57,848 nucleotides of DNA. Source: CAYLLN01 sp036496265. Its GTDB lineage: Bacteria > Planctomycetota > Planctomycetia > Pirellulales > Pirellulaceae. A model generated the notes under the pieces. The model was given only the letters and a program-made list of their open reading frames with translations. It ran no database searches and was not told the DNA's origin. The position numbers and the translations under genes were made by a program. Location: the NCBI GenBank assembly GCA_036496265.1, contig DASXLL010000202.1, forward strand, positions 1 to 57,848, read 5' to 3'. Below are positions 1-7,941 of this stretch, one piece after another (the first letter of the stretch is position 1; every line of letters begins with the position of its first letter).

Positions 1-2
1 CA

Positions 3-1109
3 ACACCCGCCGCCTCCGTTCTGGCATTCGTCGCGACCCTCGTGCTCTTAGCGGGGTTCTGGGCGTGGCTCATCGCCGCAGCTCGGGCAGCAATATCTTG
101 GCGGCTGATCGGCAAGCCATTTGCCGCTCGCGTTACAACATTTTTGCAATCGCTCAGTATTCCGCCACAACTGCCACTGATCGCCTGGAACCCCCGGAAA
201 CTTGTTCCGTGGGCCGCGATTGATCTATTGATCGTCATCGGCCTCTATTTACTTGGCTCGGCAGCAGCGGCGGTGACTGCGGAAGACCTCGCATCAACCG
301 TTTTTAGCATCGGCTCGCATGCCGTTCGATTGTCGCACGAAGAACTTTTGATAACTGCTAGCCTACTTGCCTCACTCGCAATCCTGGCAATCGGCTTGCC
401 GCTCATCAGCTTTCGTATCGGCGCAACGTGGCGCGACTTCGGCCTTTCGTGTCGGGACGCTGGCCGCGACGTGAAACTCGGTCTCGTCGCCTTCGTCATG
501 CTCGCGCCACCCGTCTATGCCATCCAAGGGCTCCTCGTCAGCTTTTGGCAAGAAAGCAAGCATCCGCTCGTCGAAATGTTCAAGGAGCAACCCAGCAGCA
601 GTTTTTTTGCAATCCTGTTCCTCTCCGCGGCCATCGTCGCCCCACTATTCGAAGAAATGGTCTTCCGTGTCCTATTGCAAGGCTTCCTGGAAAAGGTCTT
701 CGCTCACCCCAGCACAAATCAACACCCGCCGCCCTCTGCACAACTGCAGCCGGCCGCTCTGAACGATGGAGCGGTGGTAGCGCTGCCGGTGTCTCCAGAT
801 CACAACCCTTATGCCTCTCCACAAACAATCACCTTCACTGCTCCGCATGTCGAGAACTCCGAGCATTTCGAAGAAGCCCCTGAACCATCTCCCGGCTCCG
901 CGTGGCTCCCCATCTTCATCTCCTCCGCCATCTTTGCCGCTCTCCACTACACCCACGGCCCCGATTGGATTCCCCTATTCTTCCTCGCCCTCGGCCTCGG
1001 TTACCTCTACCAGCACACTCACCGCCTCCTGCCCAGCCTCGTCGTCCACTCCCTGCTCAACGCCCTCTCCATGTGGGGCCTCTGGGTGCAAGTGAAGTCT
1101 GGGCCGTAA
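3..1109 (+). CDS. CPBP family intramembrane metalloprotease (5' end outside window)
   Basis: Integral membrane protein of the CPBP (CAAX protease/bacteriocin-processing, Abi) family. The family signatures are visible: EEMVFR at about residues 204-209 counted from the GTG at 42, a conserved His in LHYTHG at about 302, and HSLLN near 335. These are the usual metal or catalytic positions. Several hydrophobic segments surround them. Between the first and second motifs lies a hydrophilic, Pro/Ser/His-rich insert (about residues 225-285), unusual for this compact family. The frame stays open to the left edge and reads as a membrane segment (TPAASVLAFVATLVLL), so the true start lies outside the window and the GTG at 42 is probably internal. 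Substrate unknown. Confidence 0.85.
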   Translation, partial: TPAASVLAFVATLVLLAGFWAWLIAAARAAISWRLIGKPFAARVTTFLQSLSIPPQLPLIAWNPRKLVPWAAIDLLIVIGLYLLGSAAAAVTAEDLASTVFSIGSHAVRLSHEELLITASLLASLAILAIGLPLISFRIGATWRDFGLSCRDAGRDVKLGLVAFVMLAPPVYAIQGLLVSFWQESKHPLVEMFKEQPSSSFFAILFLSAAIVAPLFEEMVFRVLLQGFLEKVFAHPSTNQHPPPSAQLQPAALNDGAVVALPVSPDHNPYASPQTITFTAPHVENSEHFEEAPEPSPGSAWLPIFISSAIFAALHYTHGPDWIPLFFLALGLGYLYQHTHRLLPSLVVHSLLNALSMWGLWVQVKSGP

Positions 1110-1137
1110 AACTGAGGCAATTCTAAAGCCCAACGTT

Positions 1138-1210
1138 CAAGGTCCAATTTCGAAAACCACAAGGCAGTCGCCCGTCGTGACCTTGGACTAGGGACTTTGG
1201 ACCTTGGACT
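1138..1210. repeat. Short dispersed repeat, GACCTTGGACT direct copies
   Basis: The gap between the CPBP and oxidoreductase genes holds two copies of GACCTTGGACT (1179-1189 and 1200-1210). An inverted arm CAAGGTCC (1138-1145) matches GGACCTTG at 1199-1206. It looks like a degraded intergenic palindromic repeat. No promoter could be assigned. Confidence 0.5.
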
Positions 1211-1268
1211 CTATGCCCTAAAATCCGCTCATCAACCTCAAGCGATTTAGCACCTGGAGACAATCATC

Positions 1269-2360
1269 ATGGCCATCGGTTTCGGCATCATCGGCTGCGG
1301 CATGATCTCGCGGTTTCACGCCAAAGCAATTGCAGACATCAAAGGCGCGAAAGTCACCGCCTGCTTCGACTCGTATACTGACTCCGCCGACAAATTCGGC
1401 GCCGAAATCGGCTGCAAGGTCTATCACAAGCTCGACGACATGCTGGCCGACGAATCCGTCGACGTCGTCACCATCTGTACCCCCAGCGGCGTCCACGCCG
1501 AGCCCGCCATCGCGGCGGCCAAAGCCGGCAAGCACATCATCGTCGAAAAGCCCCTCGACATCACGCTCAAACGCTGCGACGCCATGATCGCCGCCGCCAA
1601 CAAAGCCGGCGTCGTCCTCTCGACCATCTTCCCCTCGCGATTCCACGAATCGTCGCAGCTCATGAAAAAAGCTATCGACGCCGGCCGCTTCGGCCGCCTC
1701 ACGATGGGCGACTCCTACGTCAAATGGTTCCGCACGCAGGAATACTACGACAGCGGCGCCTGGCGCGGCACTTGGGCCCTCGACGGCGGCGGCGCTCTCA
1801 TGAACCAGGCCGTCCACAGCGTCGATCTCCTCCTCTGGTTCATGGGCCCCGCGGTCGAAGTCTCGGCTTACACCAACACGCTCGCCCACAAACGCATCGA
1901 GGTCGAAGACGTTGCCGTCGCCACCGTCAAATTCGCCAACGGTTCCCTCGGCGTCATCGAAGCCAGCACCGCCACCTGGCCCGGCGAGCTTAAGCGTATC
2001 GAAATCAGTGGCGACGCCGGCAGCGCCATCCTCCGCGAAGAAGATCTCTCCGTCTGGAAATTCGCCAAAGAGACGAAAGCCGACGAGGCCATCCGTCAAA
2101 AAATGGCCAGCCGCACCCAAACCGGCGGCGGCGCGGCCGACCCCAAAGCCATCGGCTATCACGGCCACATGCTGCAGTTCCAAGATGTGCTCAACGCCAT
2201 CAAAAAAGGCACCAAGCCGTTAGTAGATGGCCCCGAAGGCCGCAAAGCCATCGAGCTAATCCTCGCCATCTACAAATCCGCCGAAACCGGCAAGCCCGTC
2301 ACCCTGCCCCTCTCCGGCGACCCCGCGCTGAAAGCCCGAGCTAAGGGCCGAAAGCTTTAA
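1269..2360 (+). CDS. Gfo/Idh/MocA family oxidoreductase
   Basis: Predicted NAD(P)-dependent sugar or inositol dehydrogenase, 363 aa, a normal length for the family. The N-terminus has the Rossmann nucleotide-binding motif GFGIIGCGMIS (residues 3-13). The conserved EKP of the catalytic region follows in IIVEKPLDIT (about residues 94-103). The C-terminal half is the alpha/beta substrate domain with WRGTWALDGGGALMNQAVH, matching the family GG-x-L-x-D/N-x-G/A-x-H pattern. There is no signal peptide, so it is probably cytoplasmic. The ATG at 1269 gives the nucleotide-binding motif at the expected distance. It stands alone with repeat-like sequence on both sides. The actual substrate cannot be read from sequence. 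Confidence 0.93.
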   Translation: MAIGFGIIGCGMISRFHAKAIADIKGAKVTACFDSYTDSADKFGAEIGCKVYHKLDDMLADESVDVVTICTPSGVHAEPAIAAAKAGKHIIVEKPLDITLKRCDAMIAAANKAGVVLSTIFPSRFHESSQLMKKAIDAGRFGRLTMGDSYVKWFRTQEYYDSGAWRGTWALDGGGALMNQAVHSVDLLLWFMGPAVEVSAYTNTLAHKRIEVEDVAVATVKFANGSLGVIEASTATWPGELKRIEISGDAGSAILREEDLSVWKFAKETKADEAIRQKMASRTQTGGGAADPKAIGYHGHMLQFQDVLNAIKKGTKPLVDGPEGRKAIELILAIYKSAETGKPVTLPLSGDPALKARAKGRKL

Positions 2361-2378
2361 GGCCGCCGGTTGATGGCT

Positions 2379-2412
2379 CCCTCTCCCTCTGGGAGAGGGC
2401 TGGGGTGAGGGT
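2379..2412. repeat. Dispersed palindrome, CCCTCTCCC-arm type
   Basis: Nine-base arms CCCTCTCCC (2379-2387) and its reverse complement (2391-2399) enclose a 3-base loop, followed by GCTGGGGTGAGGGT. A close copy lies at 55537-55571 inside a coding frame. This sequence type is common between genes of many GC-rich bacteria. It could also act as a terminator-like hairpin after the oxidoreductase, but has no T tract. Confidence 0.75.
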
Positions 2413-2453
2413 CTAGCATCTCATGGCTGACTCAGCTTCTGCACACGGCCCTC

Positions 2454-2489
2454 TTGCCTTTAATACATAGACAGGCTAAATATATAGCC
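2454..2489 (+). promoter_or_regulatory. Candidate promoter with inverted repeat abutting the PadR start
   Basis: TTGCCT (2454-2459) and TAAATA (2477-2482) are spaced 17 bases, as for a housekeeping promoter. The expected transcription start falls at about 2489-2490, on the ATG of the PadR gene, so the message would be leaderless. A perfect inverted repeat, GGCTA (2474-2478) and TAGCC (2485-2489) with a 6-base AT spacer, overlaps the -10 and ends at the base before ATG. PadR proteins commonly repress their own promoters, so this is a plausible autoregulatory operator. Inference only. Confidence 0.45.
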
Positions 2490-2834
2490 ATGCAAAGAAT
2501 CGAAGGCGACGCCCTCCGCGGCCATCTGGAAAAACTGATCCTCGCCGTTCTCGAACGCGGCGAGGCTCACGGTCTGGAAATCATCCGCCGGCTGGAAACG
2601 GCCGGTTCCGGGGCGCTCGTTCTCAAGGAAGGCACGCTCTATCCGGCCCTCTATCGCATGGAAGACAGCGGCTTAGTGAAAGCCGAATGGGAGGACAGCC
2701 CCGAGCGAAAGCGCGGCCCCCGCCGTCGCATCTACCGCCTAACTCCCAAAGGCAAGCGCAAGCTCTCCGCCAGTCGCGAGCAGTTCCAGGAATTCGTCAC
2801 GGTCATTGGCGGCATTTTGGGAGCGACCGTATGA
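2490..2834 (+). CDS. PadR family transcriptional regulator
   Basis: 114-aa PadR-type winged-helix repressor. The family features are present: LEKLILAVLERGEAHGLEIIRRLE for the N-terminal helices, then LVLKEGTLYPALYRMEDSGLVKAEWE for the recognition helix and wing, and the basic RGPRRRIYRLTPKGKRKL strand. The ATG at 2490 was chosen over an in-frame TTG at 2454 because the homologous domain begins here and because promoter-like elements occupy 2454-2489. No Shine-Dalgarno sequence precedes it. The stop overlaps the start of the next gene by four bases (ATGA), so the two are translationally coupled. In such pairs the PadR protein usually controls the membrane partner. Confidence 0.92.
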   Translation: MQRIEGDALRGHLEKLILAVLERGEAHGLEIIRRLETAGSGALVLKEGTLYPALYRMEDSGLVKAEWEDSPERKRGPRRRIYRLTPKGKRKLSASREQFQEFVTVIGGILGATV

Positions 2835-3616
2835 ACACCGAAATCCCTGCCGACATTGATTTGGCGCTTCGCAAACACGTTGAGCGGGCCGTGCGACCAG
2901 TGCGGGCCGGTGCCGATAGAAAACTGCGGATGCGCGAAGAGTTGTATGGCCATCTGACGGCCATCTACCTTGAAGAGTTGCAGCAGCGGGCCGAACCACA
3001 ATCCGCTCTGCCAGCAGCAATCGACAGATTTGGCGACTCGGCCGCGCTCACGGCTGAACTCAATGCGTCCCTCGGGTCATCGGCGCGGAGCGAATATTGG
3101 GAAGACGTTGCCAATCAAAAAATGCATAGCTGGTTTGCTTTCCAAGCGGACCAGTCTCGGCTCCATTTCGTCTTGCGCTGGATGGGTGCCCTGGCCCTCT
3201 TTAACACGCCGGCCGCTTTGCTTCTCGTTGTCGCGCTCGTCCGCTATGCCAACGGCGGCTCGACTGATTTCGTAATGATCTTCAAAGGCTTTTCATTACT
3301 GATTTTAACCGAGCCAATCGCGATCGTGGCCTTACGCGGCGTGTTTCTCGCCCTCGGCCACAACCACCGCGTCGTGGGCTGGCTGCTGGCCATTGGGCAG
3401 GCCATCTGTTGGTCATGCCTCGAAGCGTTCCTGTTTTGTGCTTTTTCGTGGTCCCTCGTGGGTTCGGTACCAACAAGAGATGCGTTTTTCGATGTGCTCG
3501 CCTCGTTTCTAATCGGACTGCCTCCGTTTTTGCTCGCTGGAGGCTGGGTCTGCCGATTCGCGAAGCGCAATCACGACAAACTCGCCGCGTGGACTTCGCT
3601 CGCGATCGACGAATAG
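2831..3616 (+). CDS. PadR-coupled membrane protein with N-terminal permease-prefix/HAAS-like helical domain
   Basis: 261 aa. The first ~85 residues form a soluble helical domain with RKLRMREELYGHLTAIYLEELQ and a regular acidic/Leu pattern. This resembles the HAAS or permease-prefix domains that follow PadR genes in many phyla. From about residue 110 there are four or five hydrophobic segments, such as LFNTPAALLLVVALV and FLIGLPPFLLAGGWV. The start is the ATG that overlaps the PadR stop (ATGA); the much longer open frame upstream is just the PadR gene read in another phase. The function is unknown. An envelope-stress or transporter-accessory role is a guess from gene pairing only. Confidence 0.8.
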   Translation: MNTEIPADIDLALRKHVERAVRPVRAGADRKLRMREELYGHLTAIYLEELQQRAEPQSALPAAIDRFGDSAALTAELNASLGSSARSEYWEDVANQKMHSWFAFQADQSRLHFVLRWMGALALFNTPAALLLVVALVRYANGGSTDFVMIFKGFSLLILTEPIAIVALRGVFLALGHNHRVVGWLLAIGQAICWSCLEAFLFCAFSWSLVGSVPTRDAFFDVLASFLIGLPPFLLAGGWVCRFAKRNHDKLAAWTSLAIDE

Positions 3617-3758
3617 CGATTTTTGGCTGTTCAAAGTCCCGTCGGGCCGGCGGGACCCACTGCTGCTAGCGAAATGTATTTTGCCAAGCCATAATTCTTG
3701 CTCGTCTGCTGCATGCAACTTTTAGTCTCCGCCCGTCGACTCGGGCGCGGAGGATCTA

Positions 3759-5795
3759 ATGCGTTCGTCGCTCCGTCAATTTCTTGCAGTCACAGTTCTC
3801 GGGTTGGCGATCGTTCAACCCGCACTCGCCCAGCGCACGCGCGAGCCGGCTGAAAAGGTCGATACCGAAGTCGTCAACAAGATCAAAGAAGAGGGCCAGA
3901 AAAAATCGCAGGTCATGGAAACGATCAGTTTCCTGACCGACGTGCATGGTCCCCGGCTGACGAATTCGCCGCAGCTCAAGAACGCTGCCGAATGGACCAA
4001 AGGCCGCCTGACCAAGTGGGGCCTCGAAAACGTCCATCTCGAGCCCTGGGGACCATTCGGTCGCGGCTGGAGCCTGGAAGGCTTTACCGCCAACATGCTG
4101 GAACCGACCTTTACGCCGATGATCGCAGTGCCGAAGGCGTGGTCGCCGAGCACGCCGAAAACGGTTCGCGGCACACCGATTTTGTTTGATGTGGCGAAGG
4201 AAGAAGACCTCGAAAAATATCGCGGGAAGCTTCGCCGCGCTATCGTCCTGCTTAGTCCCTCTCGCGACGTAAAAGCCCTCTTCGATCCGCCCGCCAAACG
4301 GCAAAGCGACACTGATTTGCTGCGGCTCGCCAATGGCGAAACGCGCAGCCGTTACGTCACTCCGTCGAACGCCGCGCCCACCAACGCCCCGACGCCGGCG
4401 GGTGCTCCCGGCGCTGCGCCCGGTTCGCAATTCGGCGCCACTGCTGAGCAGCGAGCCCAAATCGCTCTGACCAACAAAAAGTGGCAAATGATCTACGACG
4501 AAGGCGCCGCCGTCGTCCTCGAACCAGGCCGCGGCGACGGCGGAACCATCTTCGTTGGCTCCGCCACGCTCCCCCCCAGCGTTACCGGCCAACGCGAGCC
4601 GAACACACAAACCCGAAGCGTCAGCGAGGGCGGTGCCGCTTCCACCACACAAGCCCGAAGCGCAAGCGAGGGACCCACCGGCAACGGTCAGCCTCCCGCC
4701 GCCGGCGACAACCCCAATCCCCGCGCCCCGCGAGTCTGGAGCAAGGACTGCCCCGACATCGTGCCGCAAGTTGTCGTCGCCGTCGAACACTACAACCGCC
4801 TCGTCCGCATGCTGCAAAAAGAATCGCCCGTGCAGGTCGAAATCGACATCGCCGCCCGCTACCACGCCGACGACCTGATGTGCTTCAACATCCTCGGCGA
4901 AATCCCCGGCGGCGATCTCAAGGATGAGCTCGTCATGCTCGGCGGCCATTTCGACTCCTGGCACGGCGGCACCGGCGCGACCGACAACGCCATCGGCTGC
5001 GGCGTTGCCCTCGAAGCCGTGCGCATTCTGCAATCGCTGGGCATCAAGCCGCGGCGCACCATCCGCCTCGCCCTCTGGACCGGCGAAGAACAGGGCCTAC
5101 TCGGCTCCAAAGCCTACGTCACCGACCATTTTGGCAAAGCCATCACGCCCCCCTCGCCCCCCGGCAGCAAAACCGGCCGCTCGCGCACACCAACCCGAAG
5201 CGCAAGCGAGGACAAAACATCCTCCACCACACCAACCCGAAGCGCAAGCGAGGACAATACGGCCTCAACTACCCAACCACCCAAAACCGCCGAAAACGCC
5301 GACGAAAACAAAGCCGTCGGAACCCCATCCACATCATCCCCAACATCATCAAGCGCTCAGCGGCCCACCAAATACGAACTAAAACCCGATCATTCCAAAT
5401 TCGCCGCCTACTTCAACCTCGACAACGGCGGCGGAAAGGTTCGCGGCGTTTATCTCCAAGGCAACGACGCCGTCCGCCCCATTTTCCACGCCTGGCTCCA
5501 GCCCTTCAGCGACCTCGGCGCCATCACCCTCTCCTCCAACAACACCGGCGGCACCGACCACCTCTCCTACGACGCCGTCGGCCTCCCCGGCTTTCAATTC
5601 ATCCAAGACCAACTCGAATACGACACCCGCACGCACCACTCCAACATGGACGTCTTCGACCGCCTCCAAGAAGACGACATCAAACAAGCCTCCATCATCA
5701 TGGCCTCCTTCGTTTATCACGCCGCCATGCGCGACCAAAAACTCCCCCGCAAGAAGCTCGAAGGCGAAATCACCGAAGCCCCGCCGCAGCAATAG
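3759..5795 (+). CDS. Secreted M28 family metallopeptidase with repeat-derived linkers
   Basis: 678 aa. A signal peptide (LRQFLAVTVLGLAIVQPALAQ) is followed by a PA-like region and a C-terminal M28 zinc peptidase domain. The M28 metal ligands are visible in order: GGHFDSW (His, Asp), GATDNAIG (Asp), WTGEEQG (Glu-Glu), YFNLDNGGG (Asp), and HHSNMDVFD (His). It is probably a periplasmic aminopeptidase or carboxypeptidase. Two stretches are unlike the family: about residues 285-325 and 465-540 are Pro/Thr/Ser-rich and contain four copies of an R-S-x-S-E unit encoded by a dispersed DNA repeat. The second insert sits between two metal-ligand segments. The gene stands alone. Confidence 0.9.
   Translation: MRSSLRQFLAVTVLGLAIVQPALAQRTREPAEKVDTEVVNKIKEEGQKKSQVMETISFLTDVHGPRLTNSPQLKNAAEWTKGRLTKWGLENVHLEPWGPFGRGWSLEGFTANMLEPTFTPMIAVPKAWSPSTPKTVRGTPILFDVAKEEDLEKYRGKLRRAIVLLSPSRDVKALFDPPAKRQSDTDLLRLANGETRSRYVTPSNAAPTNAPTPAGAPGAAPGSQFGATAEQRAQIALTNKKWQMIYDEGAAVVLEPGRGDGGTIFVGSATLPPSVTGQREPNTQTRSVSEGGAASTTQARSASEGPTGNGQPPAAGDNPNPRAPRVWSKDCPDIVPQVVVAVEHYNRLVRMLQKESPVQVEIDIAARYHADDLMCFNILGEIPGGDLKDELVMLGGHFDSWHGGTGATDNAIGCGVALEAVRILQSLGIKPRRTIRLALWTGEEQGLLGSKAYVTDHFGKAITPPSPPGSKTGRSRTPTRSASEDKTSSTTPTRSASEDNTASTTQPPKTAENADENKAVGTPSTSSPTSSSAQRPTKYELKPDHSKFAAYFNLDNGGGKVRGVYLQGNDAVRPIFHAWLQPFSDLGAITLSSNNTGGTDHLSYDAVGLPGFQFIQDQLEYDTRTHHSNMDVFDRLQEDDIKQASIIMASFVYHAAMRDQKLPRKKLEGEITEAPPQQ
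4611..4672 (+). repeat. Two copies of CCCGAAGCG dispersed repeat inside M28 gene
   Basis: Copies at 4611-4630 and 4653-4672, with core CCCGAAGCG followed by TCAGCGAGGG or CAAGCGAGGG. Both are in the same orientation and frame and are translated as R-S-V/A-S-E-G. Flanks are also similar (ACACAA before each). Confidence 0.85.
5193..5254 (+). repeat. Two further copies of CCCGAAGCG dispersed repeat inside M28 gene
   Basis: Copies at 5193-5212 and 5235-5254 are identical over 20 bases and 42 bases apart. Both are translated as T-R-S-A-S-E-D, in the same orientation and frame as the pair at 4611-4672. They lie in the long linker within the peptidase domain. Confidence 0.85.
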
Positions 5796-5812
5796 CTACT
5801 TCCGCCTCTGCC

Positions 5813-6241
5813 ATGCGCGTTGTGTTTGACACATCGGTGCTCGTAGCCGCAGCGCGTTCCCGCCGTGGCGCAAGTTTCGCGCTGATAAGCTCAATCCCGT
5901 CTACGAACTTCGAAATCTGCCTGTCGGTTGCGCTTTATAACGAGTGGGAGGAAGTTCTAACGCGTCCGGAGCATCTACCGCCGGGCCAAACGTCGGCCGA
6001 CGCAGTCCGTTTTCTTCAATTTCTCGCCAGCCAAGCCTGGTTGCAGGAAATATACTTCCTGTGGCGTCCATTTCTGCATGATCCGGACGATGATATGATT
6101 GTAGAGTTGGCATTCGCGGCACAATGCGAATATATCGTCACCCACAACACCAAGGATTTTGCGGGTTGCGAGCGCCTTGGGGTTAAGACCATCACACCGC
6201 GAGAGTTCTTGAAGCAACTCAACGATCGTCGGCAACCATGA
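5813..6241 (+). CDS. PIN-domain toxin of a type II toxin-antitoxin pair
   Basis: 142-aa PIN-domain RNase of the 'putative toxin-antitoxin system toxin component, PIN family' type. The N-terminal VVFDTSVLVAA carries the first catalytic Asp at residue 6. The later acidic motif DPDDDMIVELA and the C-terminal THNTKDF supply further metal-binding acids. It would cleave RNA when released from its partner. The next gene starts within the stop (ATGA overlap). The toxin-before-antitoxin order is the reverse of most vapBC operons but is frequent for this PIN subfamily. Confidence 0.85.
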   Translation: MRVVFDTSVLVAAARSRRGASFALISSIPSTNFEICLSVALYNEWEEVLTRPEHLPPGQTSADAVRFLQFLASQAWLQEIYFLWRPFLHDPDDDMIVELAFAAQCEYIVTHNTKDFAGCERLGVKTITPREFLKQLNDRRQP

Positions 6242-6480
6242 GCACGGTAACGATTCAAATCCCCGATTCTTTGCGGCGGAGCATCCAAGCTCTTGCTGAC
6301 CAAGATGGCTACTCACTGGAGCAATTCGTCGCCAGCGCCGCCGCCGAAAAGCTCGCCGCAATGCGCACCCTCGCTTATCTTCAAGCCCAAGCAACCCAAG
6401 GCCGCCGCGAAGATTTCCATCGCTACCTGGCCGCCGTTCCCGACAACGAGCCCAGCGAAACCGACCGCGTTTCCGAGTGA
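6238..6480 (+). CDS. Antitoxin, ribbon-helix-helix type
   Basis: 80 aa. The N-terminus, STVTIQIPDSLRRSIQALADQDGYSLEQFVASAAAEKLAA, has the short beta strand and two helices of a ribbon-helix-helix (HicB/CopG-like) DNA-binding domain. The acidic, charged C-terminal tail (about residues 50-80) would wrap the PIN toxin. It overlaps the toxin gene by four bases and is its natural partner. It probably represses the pair's promoter, but no operator was recognised upstream of 5813. Confidence 0.82.
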   Translation: MSTVTIQIPDSLRRSIQALADQDGYSLEQFVASAAAEKLAAMRTLAYLQAQATQGRREDFHRYLAAVPDNEPSETDRVSE

Positions 6481-6614
6481 GGCCGGTTACCAGGGTGTAT
6501 TTAAGCTTCGTGAAAGGGAACCTGGCGAACCGCCAAATCGCCCTATCAATTATTTTTGGTAGTTTCGAGGGGTTCAGCGAGTTGTCCGGCACTGAGCGCG
6601 TCGTTGTAGGTTGA

Positions 6615-7556
6615 TTAACTACTTGCAGTTAGGCCGTGGAAGATGATTGGCGGCGCGGTGAGGGGTTGGTGAGTGTTTGGCGGTTGGTGGTGAGGGTTGG
6701 TGAGTTCTTGGGGAGCGGAAGAAGCGCTGCCGGGGAAGTTGGCAGTGGTACCTGAAGCCGGGTTGGCGGCGGCCGGGGCGGTTGGCGATTGTGAATCTAT
6801 TGGCTGTTCTGTCCGGTCAGGGCCTGACCGGACTACCTTGGGGTAGGGCCAGCATTCGGCGGGGGGAAAGCCGACGCCGCGGCGACAGAGATAGGCGGCG
6901 AGGATATCTTTGCAGTCCTTCAGGGCGGTCATAAATTCAGGACTGGGCTGGCGGGCAAATTGCTTAGCGGTGCGGAGAAAGTTACCGATCGCGGTGGAGA
7001 TGGCTTTGAGAAGATCGTCTTGCTGGAGATGGGAGGGGATCGGGTTGTCCTTGAGCCGGCTGTCGCGGAGCTCGCCGATGCGGCGGGTGACGCGGAGATA
7101 AGCGTTGATGAGCTGGGCGGTCGGTGCGATGTCGCGGGTGGTGACGATGTTCCATTTATTGACGGTGCCGCTGTGATCGCTGGTGCCTTGTTTGACTGTA
7201 GAAAGGCTGGTGGGCTGTTTCAGGAGGGCCTCGGTGGTGGTATTTAGGACAAATTCGAGACGCATTTGCTCGATTTGGGTTTCGAGGCGCTGGCGAGCGA
7301 GAGGGTTGTGAATGCCCGGGTCGTCACGGTCGGCCTGAGCGAGGCGGCGGCGGACGCGGGCGACGATTTGCGTGACACGGCTTTTGTCGAGGTTGTAAAC
7401 GTCGGCGACTTCCTGGTGAGTGAAGTTTTCGAGGACGACTTTTTTGAAGATGGCGAGATCGCGAGTGCGGTTTTGGGAGTGGCGGGGAGAGGCAGGGCTT
7501 GAGGATTGAGGCGTGAGGCTTGAGGGAAGCAGAGCGGGAGAGAGTTCTTGGGACAT
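6615..7556 (-). CDS. Helix-turn-helix protein of unknown role
   Basis: 313 aa. After a Ser/Pro-rich N-terminus, residues 32-74 (IFKKVVLENFTHQEVADVYN then LDKSRVTQIVARVRRRL) form a sigma-region-4 or transposase-like helix-turn-helix. A helical middle (about residues 80-235) follows, with RRIGELRDSRLKDNPIPSHLQQDDLLK, and a disordered Pro/Ala/Thr-rich tail. The ATG at 7556 was preferred to an upstream in-frame start at 7637 because the domain begins soon after it. The DNA-binding role is supported by the HTH alone. There is no recombinase or RNA polymerase domain. It lies convergent to the PIN/antitoxin pair. Confidence 0.72.
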   Translation of the reverse strand: MSQELSPALLPSSLTPQSSSPASPRHSQNRTRDLAIFKKVVLENFTHQEVADVYNLDKSRVTQIVARVRRRLAQADRDDPGIHNPLARQRLETQIEQMRLEFVLNTTTEALLKQPTSLSTVKQGTSDHSGTVNKWNIVTTRDIAPTAQLINAYLRVTRRIGELRDSRLKDNPIPSHLQQDDLLKAISTAIGNFLRTAKQFARQPSPEFMTALKDCKDILAAYLCRRGVGFPPAECWPYPKVVRSGPDRTEQPIDSQSPTAPAAANPASGTTANFPGSASSAPQELTNPHHQPPNTHQPLTAPPIIFHGLTASS

Positions 7557-7941
7557 GGTAGGCCTCGATTCTGGAGTGGCAAAACGATATTTATGTACAC
7601 TAGTGGCTAAGTGAACAAAACAATCGAGGGTCTGCAAGGAAGTTGTTGCTGGATTTTGGGTGCGGAGGCCGGTGGAGACGGCGCAATGCTTTGGGAGAGA
7701 AGGAGTAGCGGCGGGGGAAATATGTTTTGGTGAGGGAGGGCGAATGGACTAGTATGGTCCATTTTGGAGGGGTGTTTTGGGCCGGCTAAAGTAGAAAATG
7801 CGCCGGTCGGGGTAGCTGATTGGTTAGAGCAGAGGACCCGTCGGGGCCATTTTGAATCCTTTCCACGTCACTTTTGCTTGGGGGAGGCGTGGGAGTATAT
7901 TTTGTGTCTGCAACGCGTTGCTAATCGTAAAGAGAACGGCG
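7557..7941. other. Intergenic stretch with a tRNA-like 5' half
   Basis: 385 bases between the HTH gene and the zinc-ribbon gene, which are transcribed divergently. At 7806-7830 the sequence reads like the first part of a tRNA: a 7-base acceptor strand, TA, then a D-arm with GCTG, ATTGGTTA and GAGC. After 7831 no anticodon or T arm folds convincingly. Upstream, the stretch CAAAACGATATTTATGTACA (7580-7599) could carry the promoter of the HTH gene on the minus strand. Nothing else was recognised. Confidence 0.35.

Noticed and set aside
1218..2183. 321-codon minus-strand open frame
   Set aside because: Exactly antisense to the oxidoreductase gene, composition Asp/Gly/Val-rich as expected from a GC-rich coding gene read backwards.
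4481..4927. Arg-rich frame within the M28 gene around the repeats
   Set aside because: Shadow frame created by GC-rich sequence; no start context.
3756..5033. 425-codon minus-strand open frame
   Set aside because: Antisense to the M28 peptidase, which has a signal peptide and all metal ligands.
6481..6614. Possible promoter or small gene between the antitoxin and the HTH gene
   Set aside because: Convergent gene ends; nothing beyond an AT-rich TTATTTTTGG that could serve as a weak terminator tail.
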